DNA from: Colimorpha sp002372855
GTDB taxonomy: Bacteria > Bacteroidota > Bacteroidia > Bacteroidales > P3
DNA: 12,270 nt
Reading direction: 5' to 3'
Assembly: GCA_946621635.1 (NCBI GenBank)
Contig: CAMOOR010000052.1
Coordinates: 1 to 12,270, forward strand
Made by a program: the position numbers and the translations under genes. Within the stretch, counting starts at the first letter, position 1. Each line of letters opens with the position of its first letter. Positions 1 through 5,807 of the stretch are shown in pieces. The notes under the pieces were generated by a model, which worked only from the letters and a program-made list of their open reading frames with translations, did not search any database and was not told the origin of the DNA.

Positions 1-312
1 AGCCTGAAGGACGACTACTACATGCTCGACGAGGACAACTACCAGGTCATCGGCCGCCGCTACGGCCGCACCTACAAGCTTGGCTACCCCGTCAACATCC
101 GCGTCAAACGCGTCGACATGCTGAAGAAACAGATTGATTTCGAGCTTGTGGACGAGGACGAGACCACAAACAACAAGCCCGGCAAATCCGGGAAGTCCGG
201 AAATTCCGGGAAGTCTGGAAAATCCGGTAAATCCGGTAAATCCAGCAAAACCGAAAAATCCGTCAAAAACGGAGACTCCGGCAAGTCACGCAGCCACCGG
301 CGCAAGAAATAG
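1..312 (+). CDS. rnr: Ribonuclease R, C-terminal end (5' part outside window)
   Basis: The frame is open from base 1 to a TAG at 310-312, so only about 103 C-terminal residues are present. RNase R is a processive 3'-to-5' hydrolytic exoribonuclease that degrades structured RNA. The visible part is the end of its S1 RNA-binding domain: a YQVIGRRYGRTYKLG stretch followed by VNIRVKRVD and QIDFEL is the usual close of the S1 barrel in RNase R/VacB proteins. The catalytic RNB domain lies outside the window. After the S1 domain comes a low-complexity tail of roughly 45 residues rich in Gly, Lys and Ser and ending in a basic SHRRKK. Basic tails are known in RNase R, but this one is built from tandem Gly-Lys-Ser triplets. 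Another S1-domain exonuclease cannot be wholly excluded from a fragment. The gene ends at its own terminator. Confidence 0.85.
   Translation, partial: SLKDDYYMLDEDNYQVIGRRYGRTYKLGYPVNIRVKRVDMLKKQIDFELVDEDETTNNKPGKSGKSGNSGKSGKSGKSGKSSKTEKSVKNGDSGKSRSHRRKK
181..243 (+). repeat. Seven 9-bp tandem units encoding Gly-Lys-Ser in the rnr tail
   Basis: Seven in-frame 9-bp units encode GKS GKS GNS GKS GKS GKS GKS and are followed by decayed units (SKT, EKS, VKN, GDS, GKS) up to about 285. The units differ mostly at third codon positions (TCC/TCT, GGC/GGG/GGA/GGT, AAA/AAG), so the array is old enough to have diverged or is kept at protein level. Because the period is a multiple of three, copy changes would keep the frame and only alter the length of the basic tail. 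Confidence 0.85.
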
Positions 313-342
313 GATTTCGGACATAACCTCAGACACTTTTCA

Positions 343-385
343 CGGCCAGAAGAAAAAAAACTTTTGGCCGTTTTCAGGATTTTTC
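343..385 (+). terminator. Rho-independent terminator of rnr
   Basis: A 10-bp stem pairs 343-352 (CGGCCAGAAG) with 361-370 (CTTTTGGCCG), with a single G-T wobble, across a loop of eight A residues. A T-rich run at 371-385 (TTTTCAGGATTTTTC) follows directly. It sits 30 nt after the rnr stop. The T tract is interrupted, so efficiency is uncertain. The 3' arm also contains the -33 box of the downstream promoter. Confidence 0.75.
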
Positions 386-394
386 GTATCTTTG
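363..394 (+). promoter_or_regulatory. Bacteroidota-type promoter for the holA operon
   Basis: TTTG at 363-366 and TATCTTTG at 387-394 are separated by 20 bp, matching the established Bacteroidota vegetative consensus TTTG-N19-21-TAnnTTTG. Initiation would be expected near 399-402, about 20 nt before the holA ATG at 421. The -33 box lies in the 3' arm of the rnr terminator. Confidence 0.75.
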
Positions 395-420
395 GCATTT
401 TAAAATACACGCGAGAAATC

Positions 421-1428
421 ATGGCAGTGACTGAGAAACAACTGATTGACGAATTGAAAGCAGGCAAATTCAAGCCTGTATACCTCCTCACGGGCGAGGA
501 GAACTACTATATCGACGTGGTGTCGGACTACTTCGAGAACCACGTTATCGACCCTGCCATGCGCGATTTCGACCTCTCCGTGGTCTATGGCCGCGACACC
601 TCGATGGCCAATGTGGTCAGCGACGCCAAGCGCTACCCCATGATGTCGCCAGTGCACCTGGTGCTCGTCAAAGAGGCACAGGACATCGAGACGCGCCAGT
701 GGGAGCAGCTGGCGGCCTACCTGGAGCATCCCTCGGAGAAGGGCGTCATCGTCTTCTGCTACCGCCACAAGAAACTCGACAAACGCACGGCAGCCTACAA
801 AGCCATCGCCGCCAAGGGTTGCGTGTACGAGACTCCCAAGGTGTGGGACAACCAGGTGCCTTCGTGGATCAAGAACGAGGTGGGCAGCAACGGCTTCACC
901 ATCACCGACAAAGCCGCCTACCTCATCACCGAAAGTATCGGCACCGACCTGGGCAAGATAGTCAACGAGCTGCGCAAGCTCTACCCCCTGCTGCAACCCG
1001 GTGCGGCCATCACAGAGGAGCTGGTGGAGAAGCAGATAGGCATCAGCAAGGACTACAATGTCTTCGAGTTGCAGAAAGCCATCGGCCGTCGCGACCCCGT
1101 GATGTGCAACCGCATCGTGAACTACTTCGCCGCCAATCCCAAAAAGAACCCCATACAGCTGGTGCTGCCCATCCTCTACGGCTACTTCCTCAAGGTGATG
1201 TTCTACCACCAGCTGGAGAACAAGAGCGACGCCGCCAAGGTGCTCGGCTGCGCCCCTTCGTTCGTGCAGGACTACGCCGTGGCCGCGAGCAACTACAAAC
1301 TCGGCAAGCTGGCCACCTGCATCGGCTACCTCTACGAGACCGACCTCCGCTCCAAGGGTGTCCGCAACAGCGGCAACGTCACCGACGGAGAACTGCTGAA
1401 AGAACTTATCTTTAAAGTCATTCATTAA
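421..1428 (+). CDS. holA: DNA polymerase III, delta subunit
   Basis: This 335-residue protein is the clamp-loader delta subunit, which opens the beta sliding clamp during replication. The N-terminus (KPVYLLTGEENYYIDVV) is the hallmark of the HolA family: a degenerate nucleotide-binding loop at the head of the first AAA+ domain. A DLSVVYG strand, the PMMSPVHLVLVKEAQ segment (second strand of the fold) and a helical collar domain in the C-terminal third (from about residue 215, YNVFELQKAIGRRD) follow in family order. The length is normal. The open frame continues upstream to 364, but ATG 421 is preferred because it gives the family N-terminus and lies just downstream of the predicted transcription start. 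It is the first gene of a probable four-gene unit, and 26 nt separate it from the receptor gene. Confidence 0.93.
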   Translation: MAVTEKQLIDELKAGKFKPVYLLTGEENYYIDVVSDYFENHVIDPAMRDFDLSVVYGRDTSMANVVSDAKRYPMMSPVHLVLVKEAQDIETRQWEQLAAYLEHPSEKGVIVFCYRHKKLDKRTAAYKAIAAKGCVYETPKVWDNQVPSWIKNEVGSNGFTITDKAAYLITESIGTDLGKIVNELRKLYPLLQPGAAITEELVEKQIGISKDYNVFELQKAIGRRDPVMCNRIVNYFAANPKKNPIQLVLPILYGYFLKVMFYHQLENKSDAAKVLGCAPSFVQDYAVAASNYKLGKLATCIGYLYETDLRSKGVRNSGNVTDGELLKELIFKVIH

Positions 1429-1454
1429 TACTTTCAACGGCGAATACACCAATT

Positions 1455-3791
1455 ATGAAACGATATTTTTACCTGTTCCTGCTTTTTCAATTTTCAATTT
1501 TCAATTTTCAATTTGCCAGTGCCCAGTGCACCGTGAAGGGAGTCCTCTTCGACGAGAGCAACGGCGAGGCCATCCCGTTTGCCAACGTGGTCCTCGACGG
1601 AACAAACCACGGCTGCGCCACCGACATCAACGGCTTCTTCCTCATCAACAAAGTCAAGGAAGGCACCTACACCCTCAAAGTCAAATACGTAGGCTACGAA
1701 GAATACACCGAGCAGATTACCCTCCAGAAGAACCGCATCGTCACCAAGACCATCCACCTCAAGCCTGCGGCACAGCTGCTCCGTGCTGTCGAAATCACCG
1801 ACAGCAAAAAAGAAGAACGCCAGATGCAGACGCAAGTCAGCGTGCAGAAAATCACCGCCTCGCAGATACAGCAGATGCCCTCCATCGGCGGCACCGCCGA
1901 CCTGGCGCAGTACATGCAGGTGCTGCCAGGCGTCAACTCCACCGGCGACCAGGGCGGCCAGCTCTACATCCGCGGAGGCTCCATGATCCAGAACCTCTGC
2001 CTGCTGGACGGCATGGTGGTCTACAACCCCTTCCACTCCATTGGCTTATATTCCATTTTCGAGACCGACGTCATCCTCAACGCCAACATCTACACCGGCG
2101 GCTTCGGCGCCGAGTACGGCGGACGCATGTCGTCCGTCATGGACATCTCCACCCGCGACGGAAACAAGCGCCACCACAGCGGGAAACTCGGCATCAACAC
2201 CTTCGGCGCCAGCCTCATTCTCGAAGGCCCCCTGAAACGGGAGAGCAACACCTCGAAGTCCACCATCTCCTATCTCCTCACCGCCAAAAACTCCTACCTC
2301 TCCAAGACCTCCGACCTCCTGTACTCCTACGTGGACGGAGGACTGCCCTTCGACTTCCTGGACCTCTACGGCAAACTCTCCTTCAACTCGGGCACAGGCA
2401 GCAAGATCAACTTCTTCGGCTTCCGCTTCGACGACCAGGTCAACGGCTACCAGTCCATTGCCGACTACCACTGGCAGAACTACGGTGCCGGCACCAACTT
2501 CATGCTCGTCACCGGCGCCTCGGCCATCCTCGACGGCTCTGTGGCCTACTCGAAATACACCATCTCCCTCGACGACGGCTCCTCCGACAAGAAGTTCAGC
2601 GAAATCGGCGGCTTCAACGCCACCATGCAGTTCACCCACTTCTTCGGCGCCAACAAACTCAAATACGGCCTCTCCATCGAGGGCTACACCACCGACTACC
2701 AGTACGTAAACAACTACGGCAAACGCATCTCGCAGCACGAGCCCTCCACCAACCTCTCCCTCTTCGCCACCTACAATCTCCACCTGGGCAAATGGATTCT
2801 CGACCCCGGCGTACGACTGATGTATTACGCCACCCTCGGCAGCCCCAACATCGAGCCCCGACTGGCAGCAAAATACAACTTCAGCCAAGACCTGCGTCTG
2901 AAACTCGCCGGCGGACTCTACAGCCAGATCTTCCTCGACGCCCGTTCGGACAACGACATTGTCAACCTCTTCAACGGCTTCCTCACAGGCTCGGCCGACC
3001 TCAACGTGCCCTCCTCCTTCCGCGGCGAGGACATCGCCTCCTGCGTGCAGAAGGCCACACATGCCGTCGTCGGTCTCGAATACGACCTGACAGACCACAT
3101 CACCCTCAACATCGAGGCCTACTACAAGAAGTTCAACCAGATTCTCAACGCCAACCGCAACAAGATGTACGACGACGGCTCCGCCTCCGACTACGCCAAC
3201 CCCTCCTCGCCATACTACAAGCCCGAACACCTGCGCAAGGACTACATCATCGAGAAAGGCTATGCCACCGGCATCGATTTCAGCGCCCGCGTCGACCTGG
3301 AGCGCCTCTACCTCTGGGCCACCTACTCGCTGGGATACGTCGAGCGCAGCGACGAGATACAGACCTACACGCCGCACTACGACCGCCGCCACACCGTCAA
3401 CCTGCTGGCCACCTACGCCCTCGGCGAACAACGCGAATGGGAATTCAGCGGCCGCTGGACCTTCGGTTCGGGATTCCCCTTCACCCAGACCCAGGGCGTC
3501 TTCGAGCGGCTGGTCTTCCCGGAGTCCATCGTCACCGACTACACCCTGGAGAACGGCGAATATGCCTTCCACTACGCCGAAATCTACCAGGGACGCCTGC
3601 CAACCTACCACCGACTCGACCTTGGCGTCAAACGCAAATTCTCCCTCGGCACACGATCCATCCTCGAGCTTTCGCTGAGCGCTACCAACGTCTACAGCCG
3701 CCAGAACATCTTCTATTTCAACCGCGCCACCTTCGAGCGCGTCAACCAGCTGCCCATCCTCGTGTATGGCGGTGCATCACTGACATTCTGA
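1455..3791 (+). CDS. TonB-dependent outer-membrane receptor with carboxypeptidase-like regulatory N-domain
   Basis: This 778-residue protein is predicted to be a 22-strand outer-membrane beta-barrel that imports a ligand using TonB energy. Residues 1-23 form a signal peptide ending ASA before Q24. Residues about 25-105 are a carboxypeptidase-D regulatory-like beta-sandwich (CTVKGVLFDESNGEAIPFANV, then YVGYEEY), a domain typical of Bacteroidota receptors. A plug domain follows at about 125-235 (LPGVNSTGDQGGQLYIRGG, LLDGMVVYNPFH), and the rest is barrel, rich in alternating aromatic strands and ending in a terminal Phe (GGASLTF), the usual outer-membrane insertion signal. No SusD-like partner is adjacent and it lacks a typical SusC SLDG-type plug, so glycan uptake is not implied. 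The substrate is unknown. The downstream amino-acid ABC genes, 13 nt away, hint at amino acids or peptides, but that is inference. The signal peptide is coded by a heptamer repeat that could switch the gene off. Confidence 0.9.
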   Translation: MKRYFYLFLLFQFSIFNFQFASAQCTVKGVLFDESNGEAIPFANVVLDGTNHGCATDINGFFLINKVKEGTYTLKVKYVGYEEYTEQITLQKNRIVTKTIHLKPAAQLLRAVEITDSKKEERQMQTQVSVQKITASQIQQMPSIGGTADLAQYMQVLPGVNSTGDQGGQLYIRGGSMIQNLCLLDGMVVYNPFHSIGLYSIFETDVILNANIYTGGFGAEYGGRMSSVMDISTRDGNKRHHSGKLGINTFGASLILEGPLKRESNTSKSTISYLLTAKNSYLSKTSDLLYSYVDGGLPFDFLDLYGKLSFNSGTGSKINFFGFRFDDQVNGYQSIADYHWQNYGAGTNFMLVTGASAILDGSVAYSKYTISLDDGSSDKKFSEIGGFNATMQFTHFFGANKLKYGLSIEGYTTDYQYVNNYGKRISQHEPSTNLSLFATYNLHLGKWILDPGVRLMYYATLGSPNIEPRLAAKYNFSQDLRLKLAGGLYSQIFLDARSDNDIVNLFNGFLTGSADLNVPSSFRGEDIASCVQKATHAVVGLEYDLTDHITLNIEAYYKKFNQILNANRNKMYDDGSASDYANPSSPYYKPEHLRKDYIIEKGYATGIDFSARVDLERLYLWATYSLGYVERSDEIQTYTPHYDRRHTVNLLATYALGEQREWEFSGRWTFGSGFPFTQTQGVFERLVFPESIVTDYTLENGEYAFHYAEIYQGRLPTYHRLDLGVKRKFSLGTRSILELSLSATNVYSRQNIFYFNRATFERVNQLPILVYGGASLTF
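1484..1514 (+). repeat. Four tandem TTTTCAA heptamers inside the receptor signal-peptide coding region
   Basis: TTTTCAA occurs four times without change at 1484-1490, 1491-1497, 1498-1504 and 1505-1511, followed by a partial TTT to 1514. Translated, it gives the hydrophobic core FQFSIFNFQF of the signal peptide. Seven is not a multiple of three, so gain or loss of one copy shifts the frame. Losing one unit puts the ATG in frame with a TGA at 1534-1536. Gaining one joins it to a frame open to 4006 that would make an Arg/His/Pro-rich nonsense polypeptide. Confidence 0.9.
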
Positions 3792-3804
3792 AACCCATAC
3801 CGCC

Positions 3805-4437
3805 ATGCCAGCCTCATTGTTCAGCATCGAAAGCCTCATGCTCATCCTCCGCGGACTGGGAGCCACGATTCTCATCGCCCTGCTGTCCGTCCTCCTGGGC
3901 ACCCTCATCGGCGGCACACTCTACGCCATGCTGCGCAGCCACCACAAAGCCATGCGCACCACAGGAGCAATCTATCGCTTCATCATTCGCGGCACCCCGG
4001 TCATGATCCTCCTGCTGGCTATCTACTATGTGTTCTTCAGCGGCCACGCCAGCCTCCTTGCCGCCATCCTGGCCTTCGGCATCTCATTCTCGACCTTTGC
4101 CTGCGGACTTTTCCAATCGTCAATCGAGTCGGTGGGACACGGCCAAATCGAGGCCGGCCGCTCCCTGGGACTCACCAACATGCAGACCTACCGATACGTC
4201 GTTGCGCCCCAGGCCGTGAGGAACGCCCTGCCGGCATTCAAATTCCAAGCCGTCAACACCCTCAAGAGCACCGCCGTGGTGGGCTACGTGGCCATCCTCG
4301 ACCTCACACAGGCCACCGAGGCCATCCGCCAAGGGTCGGGCCAGTCGTTCGTGCCACTGGTCATCGTCACCGTCATCTACATCATCCTAGCCTGGCTCCT
4401 CTCCTCCCTCATCGACCTCCTTGTTAAAAAAATCTAA
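3805..4437 (+). CDS. Amino-acid-type ABC transporter permease
   Basis: This 210-residue inner-membrane permease belongs to the polar amino acid (HisM/GlnP-like) family. Hydrophobic segments lie near residues 15-40, 60-78, 83-103 and 183-205. The family motif IRGTP is at 61-65. The cytoplasmic EAA loop that docks on the ATPase runs from about 116 (EAGRSLGLTNMQTYRYVVAPQAVRNALPA, with E116, G122 and P135). A second hydrophobic stretch near 155-170 (STAVVGYVAILDL) is typical of the family. The length is normal for a stand-alone permease. The protein starts directly with a membrane segment and has no fused substrate-binding domain, and no separate binding protein is encoded in the window. It follows the receptor by 13 nt and precedes its ATPase by 17 nt. 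Substrate specificity cannot be read from the sequence. Confidence 0.9.
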   Translation: MPASLFSIESLMLILRGLGATILIALLSVLLGTLIGGTLYAMLRSHHKAMRTTGAIYRFIIRGTPVMILLLAIYYVFFSGHASLLAAILAFGISFSTFACGLFQSSIESVGHGQIEAGRSLGLTNMQTYRYVVAPQAVRNALPAFKFQAVNTLKSTAVVGYVAILDLTQATEAIRQGSGQSFVPLVIVTVIYIILAWLLSSLIDLLVKKI

Positions 4438-4454
4438 CTTCCAGCCTGCAGCCC

Positions 4455-5540
4455 ATGATTACCGCCAGCCACATCAACAAGACCTACACCTCGCCCGATG
4501 GCGCCGCCTTCCAGGCGCTGAACGACATTTCGTTCAGCATCGACCAGGGCGAGTTTGTCGGCATCATAGGCCCTTCGGGCGCCGGCAAGACCACCCTCCT
4601 GCGCACCCTCAACCTCTTCGACCCGCCCACGTCGGGCTCCATCGTCATCGACGGACAGGAGGTCACCGCCCCCGGCTATCCCGTCGACCGCCTGCGGCAG
4701 AAGGTGGGCTACGTCTTCCAGCAGTGCAACCTTTTCCCCCACCTCACCCTCATGGGCAACATCACCCTGGCCCTCACCAAGGTGCAGCACCTCCCCGAAA
4801 GCGAAGCCCGGACCCGCGCCCTCGACGCCCTCAACAAAGTCAGCCTTGCCGAGAAAGCCTCGGCCTTCCCCTCCGCCCTCTCCGGCGGACAGCAGCAGCG
4901 CGCCGCCATAGCACGCACACTGGCCCTGCAGCCCAAGATTTTACTCCTCGACGAGCCCACTTCGGCACTGGACCCCACCATGGTGTCCGAAATCACCGGC
5001 GTCATGCGCCTGCTGGCCAAAGAGGGGCTCACCATGATTCTTGTCACCCACAAAATGCGCCTCGCACGCGACCTTGCGCAGCGCATCCTCTTCCTCGACC
5101 GTGGCTCCCTCATTGAGGACTGCCCCGCCAACCGCATATTCCAGCAGCCGGAGAACCCCGTCGTCCGTGCCTACATACAGCGCATCCGCACACTCGAGTT
5201 CAACGTCACCTCGCGCCAGTTCGACTTCTACGACATGATGTCGCAGATACGCCAATTCTGTATCCGCCAGGCCATTCCGGAAAAGATGGACCCCATCACG
5301 CACATTGTCGAGGAAATGCTCCTCCTCCTGGGCAACTACCACAGCCCCGTCCACATCGAGGTGACCCACAGCGAGCTGGACGGCGTGGCAAAGGTCGTCA
5401 TCGTCCACCAGGGCGAAAGCGTCTCCCCCCTCGAACGCCCCGACGCCGACGAGCTGGCCGTCATGATCATCCGCGGCATGAGCTCGCACATCGACACCGA
5501 CACCACCCCCGACGGCATCCGCCTCACTTTTTCCATCTGA
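4455..5540 (+). CDS. Amino-acid ABC transporter ATPase (GlnQ-like) with degenerate RsbW-like C-terminal domain
   Basis: This 361-residue protein is about 110 residues longer than a typical GlnQ/HisP ATPase. Residues 1-245 form a complete ABC ATPase: Walker A GPSGAGKT at 39-46, Q-loop Q89, signature LSGGQQQR at 142-149, Walker B ILLLDE at 162-167 and H-loop H199. It should energise the permease encoded 17 nt upstream. Residues about 247-361 are a second domain that does not look like the NIL domain of MetN. By eye it aligns with the RsbW-like protein at 7599-8018: VEEMLLLLGNY (285-295) matches MEEAVVNVMNY, and VIVHQGESVSPLE (315-327) matches VLSDSGTPFDP, followed by a helix and a closing strand (DGIRLTFSI). 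The ATP-binding residues are lost (N-box Asn replaced by L291, G1 Asp by H318, no glycine-rich G2 box), so it is probably a non-catalytic regulatory module. ATPase assignment firm; C-domain fold tentative. Confidence 0.88.
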   Translation: MITASHINKTYTSPDGAAFQALNDISFSIDQGEFVGIIGPSGAGKTTLLRTLNLFDPPTSGSIVIDGQEVTAPGYPVDRLRQKVGYVFQQCNLFPHLTLMGNITLALTKVQHLPESEARTRALDALNKVSLAEKASAFPSALSGGQQQRAAIARTLALQPKILLLDEPTSALDPTMVSEITGVMRLLAKEGLTMILVTHKMRLARDLAQRILFLDRGSLIEDCPANRIFQQPENPVVRAYIQRIRTLEFNVTSRQFDFYDMMSQIRQFCIRQAIPEKMDPITHIVEEMLLLLGNYHSPVHIEVTHSELDGVAKVVIVHQGESVSPLERPDADELAVMIIRGMSSHIDTDTTPDGIRLTFSI

Positions 5541-5564
5541 CTGTCCTCTACCCTAGAGCGACCG

Positions 5565-5583
5565 GACTGCCATTTTGTCAGTC
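5565..5583. promoter_or_regulatory. 19-bp imperfect palindrome, copy 1 (possible operator)
   Basis: GACTGCCATTTTGTCAGTC is symmetric about its central T except at two pairs, giving the pattern GACTGnCAnnnTGnCAGTC. An identical copy is at 5674-5692. It begins 25 nt after the ABC ATPase stop. A protein-binding site is the simplest reading. A short RNA hairpin is also possible, but no T tract follows, so I do not call it a terminator. Confidence 0.5.
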
Positions 5584-5606
5584 CCAACACCCTATTTTCA
5601 CCCTAT

Positions 5607-5630
5607 CAACACCTACTTTGGTAGGAGTTG
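5607..5630. repeat. Inverted repeat at the start of the GGTAGGAGTT array
   Basis: CAAC-A-CCTAC at 5607-5616 pairs with GTAGG-A-GTTG at 5621-5630 around a TTTG loop, with one A-A mismatch. The right arm is the first unit of the tandem array that follows, so the inverted repeat and the array share sequence. No function is known to me. Confidence 0.6.
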
Positions 5631-5671
5631 GGTAGGAGTTGGTAAGGAGTTGGTAGGGAGTTGGTAGGTGG
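5620..5671 (+). repeat. Tandem 10-11 bp repeat, consensus GGTAGGAGTT
   Basis: Units read GGTAGGAGTT, GGGTAGGAGTT, GGTAAGGAGTT, GGTAGGGAGTT and a final partial GGTAGGTGG. Each later unit differs from the first by inserted G or A bases, as expected of a slippage-prone array. The period is close to one DNA helical turn. It lies exactly between the two copies of the 19-bp palindrome. Confidence 0.8.
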
Positions 5672-5673
5672 AT

Positions 5674-5692
5674 GACTGCCATTTTGTCAGTC
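5674..5692. promoter_or_regulatory. 19-bp imperfect palindrome, copy 2 (possible operator)
   Basis: This copy is identical in all 19 bases to 5565-5583, with centres 109 bp apart. It ends 42 bp upstream of the -33 box of the phosphatase-operon promoter, a distance suited to a transcriptional regulator. It directly abuts the end of the tandem array. The binding protein is unknown. Confidence 0.55.
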
Positions 5693-5734
5693 GGCGCCCC
5701 CTCCCGCGGGTGTGCATTTTATGTTACATTTTTA

Positions 5735-5766
5735 TTTGGCCATATCCATCTTTTTTTGTACATTTG
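5735..5766 (+). promoter_or_regulatory. Bacteroidota-type promoter for the phosphatase/RsbW/STAS/alarmone operon
   Basis: TTTG at 5735-5738 and TACATTTG at 5759-5766 are spaced by 20 bp, the same spacing as the holA promoter. Initiation is expected near 5771-5774, giving a leader of about 35 nt that is strongly A/T-rich (ATAATTATACAATTAGTATA) up to the ATG at 5808. The consensus match suggests the vegetative sigma factor rather than an alternative one. Confidence 0.78.
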
Positions 5767-5807
5767 CATCGTAAATATAATTATACAATTAGTATAATAG
5801 ATTGTCT

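Noticed and set aside
400..1452. Open frame of 350 codons antisense to holA
   Set aside because: Exact antisense shadow of holA with Val/His/Glu bias and no family resemblance.
1426..1454. Possible separate promoter for the TonB receptor (TAATACTTTC)
   Set aside because: The -7 box lacks TAnnTTTG and no TTTG lies at the right distance. The 26-nt gap fits co-transcription with holA.
1515..1529. Lipobox at the receptor N-terminus (Cys25)
   Set aside because: The residues before the Cys are S-A-Q, with Gln at -1, which does not fit a signal peptidase II site. ASA before Q24 fits signal peptidase I.
2046..3611. Open frame of 521 codons antisense to the receptor gene
   Set aside because: Val/Gly/Glu-rich composition is the typical complement of GC-rich codons. 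No domain, no promoter and no start context.
1526..4006. Open frame of 826 codons on the + strand across the receptor gene
   Set aside because: The product is dominated by Arg, His, Pro and Gln with no recognisable domain. It is the shifted-frame shadow of the GC-rich receptor gene. It matters only as the frame reached if the heptamer gains one unit.
5546..5558. CTCTA-CCC-TAGAG hairpin just after the ABC ATPase stop
   Set aside because: The stem is only 5 bp and no T tract follows, so there is too little to call a terminator.
5802..5807. TTG at 5802 as start of the phosphatase
   Set aside because: It would add only two residues; the ATG at 5808 is the better start and gives a normal membrane-protein N-terminus.
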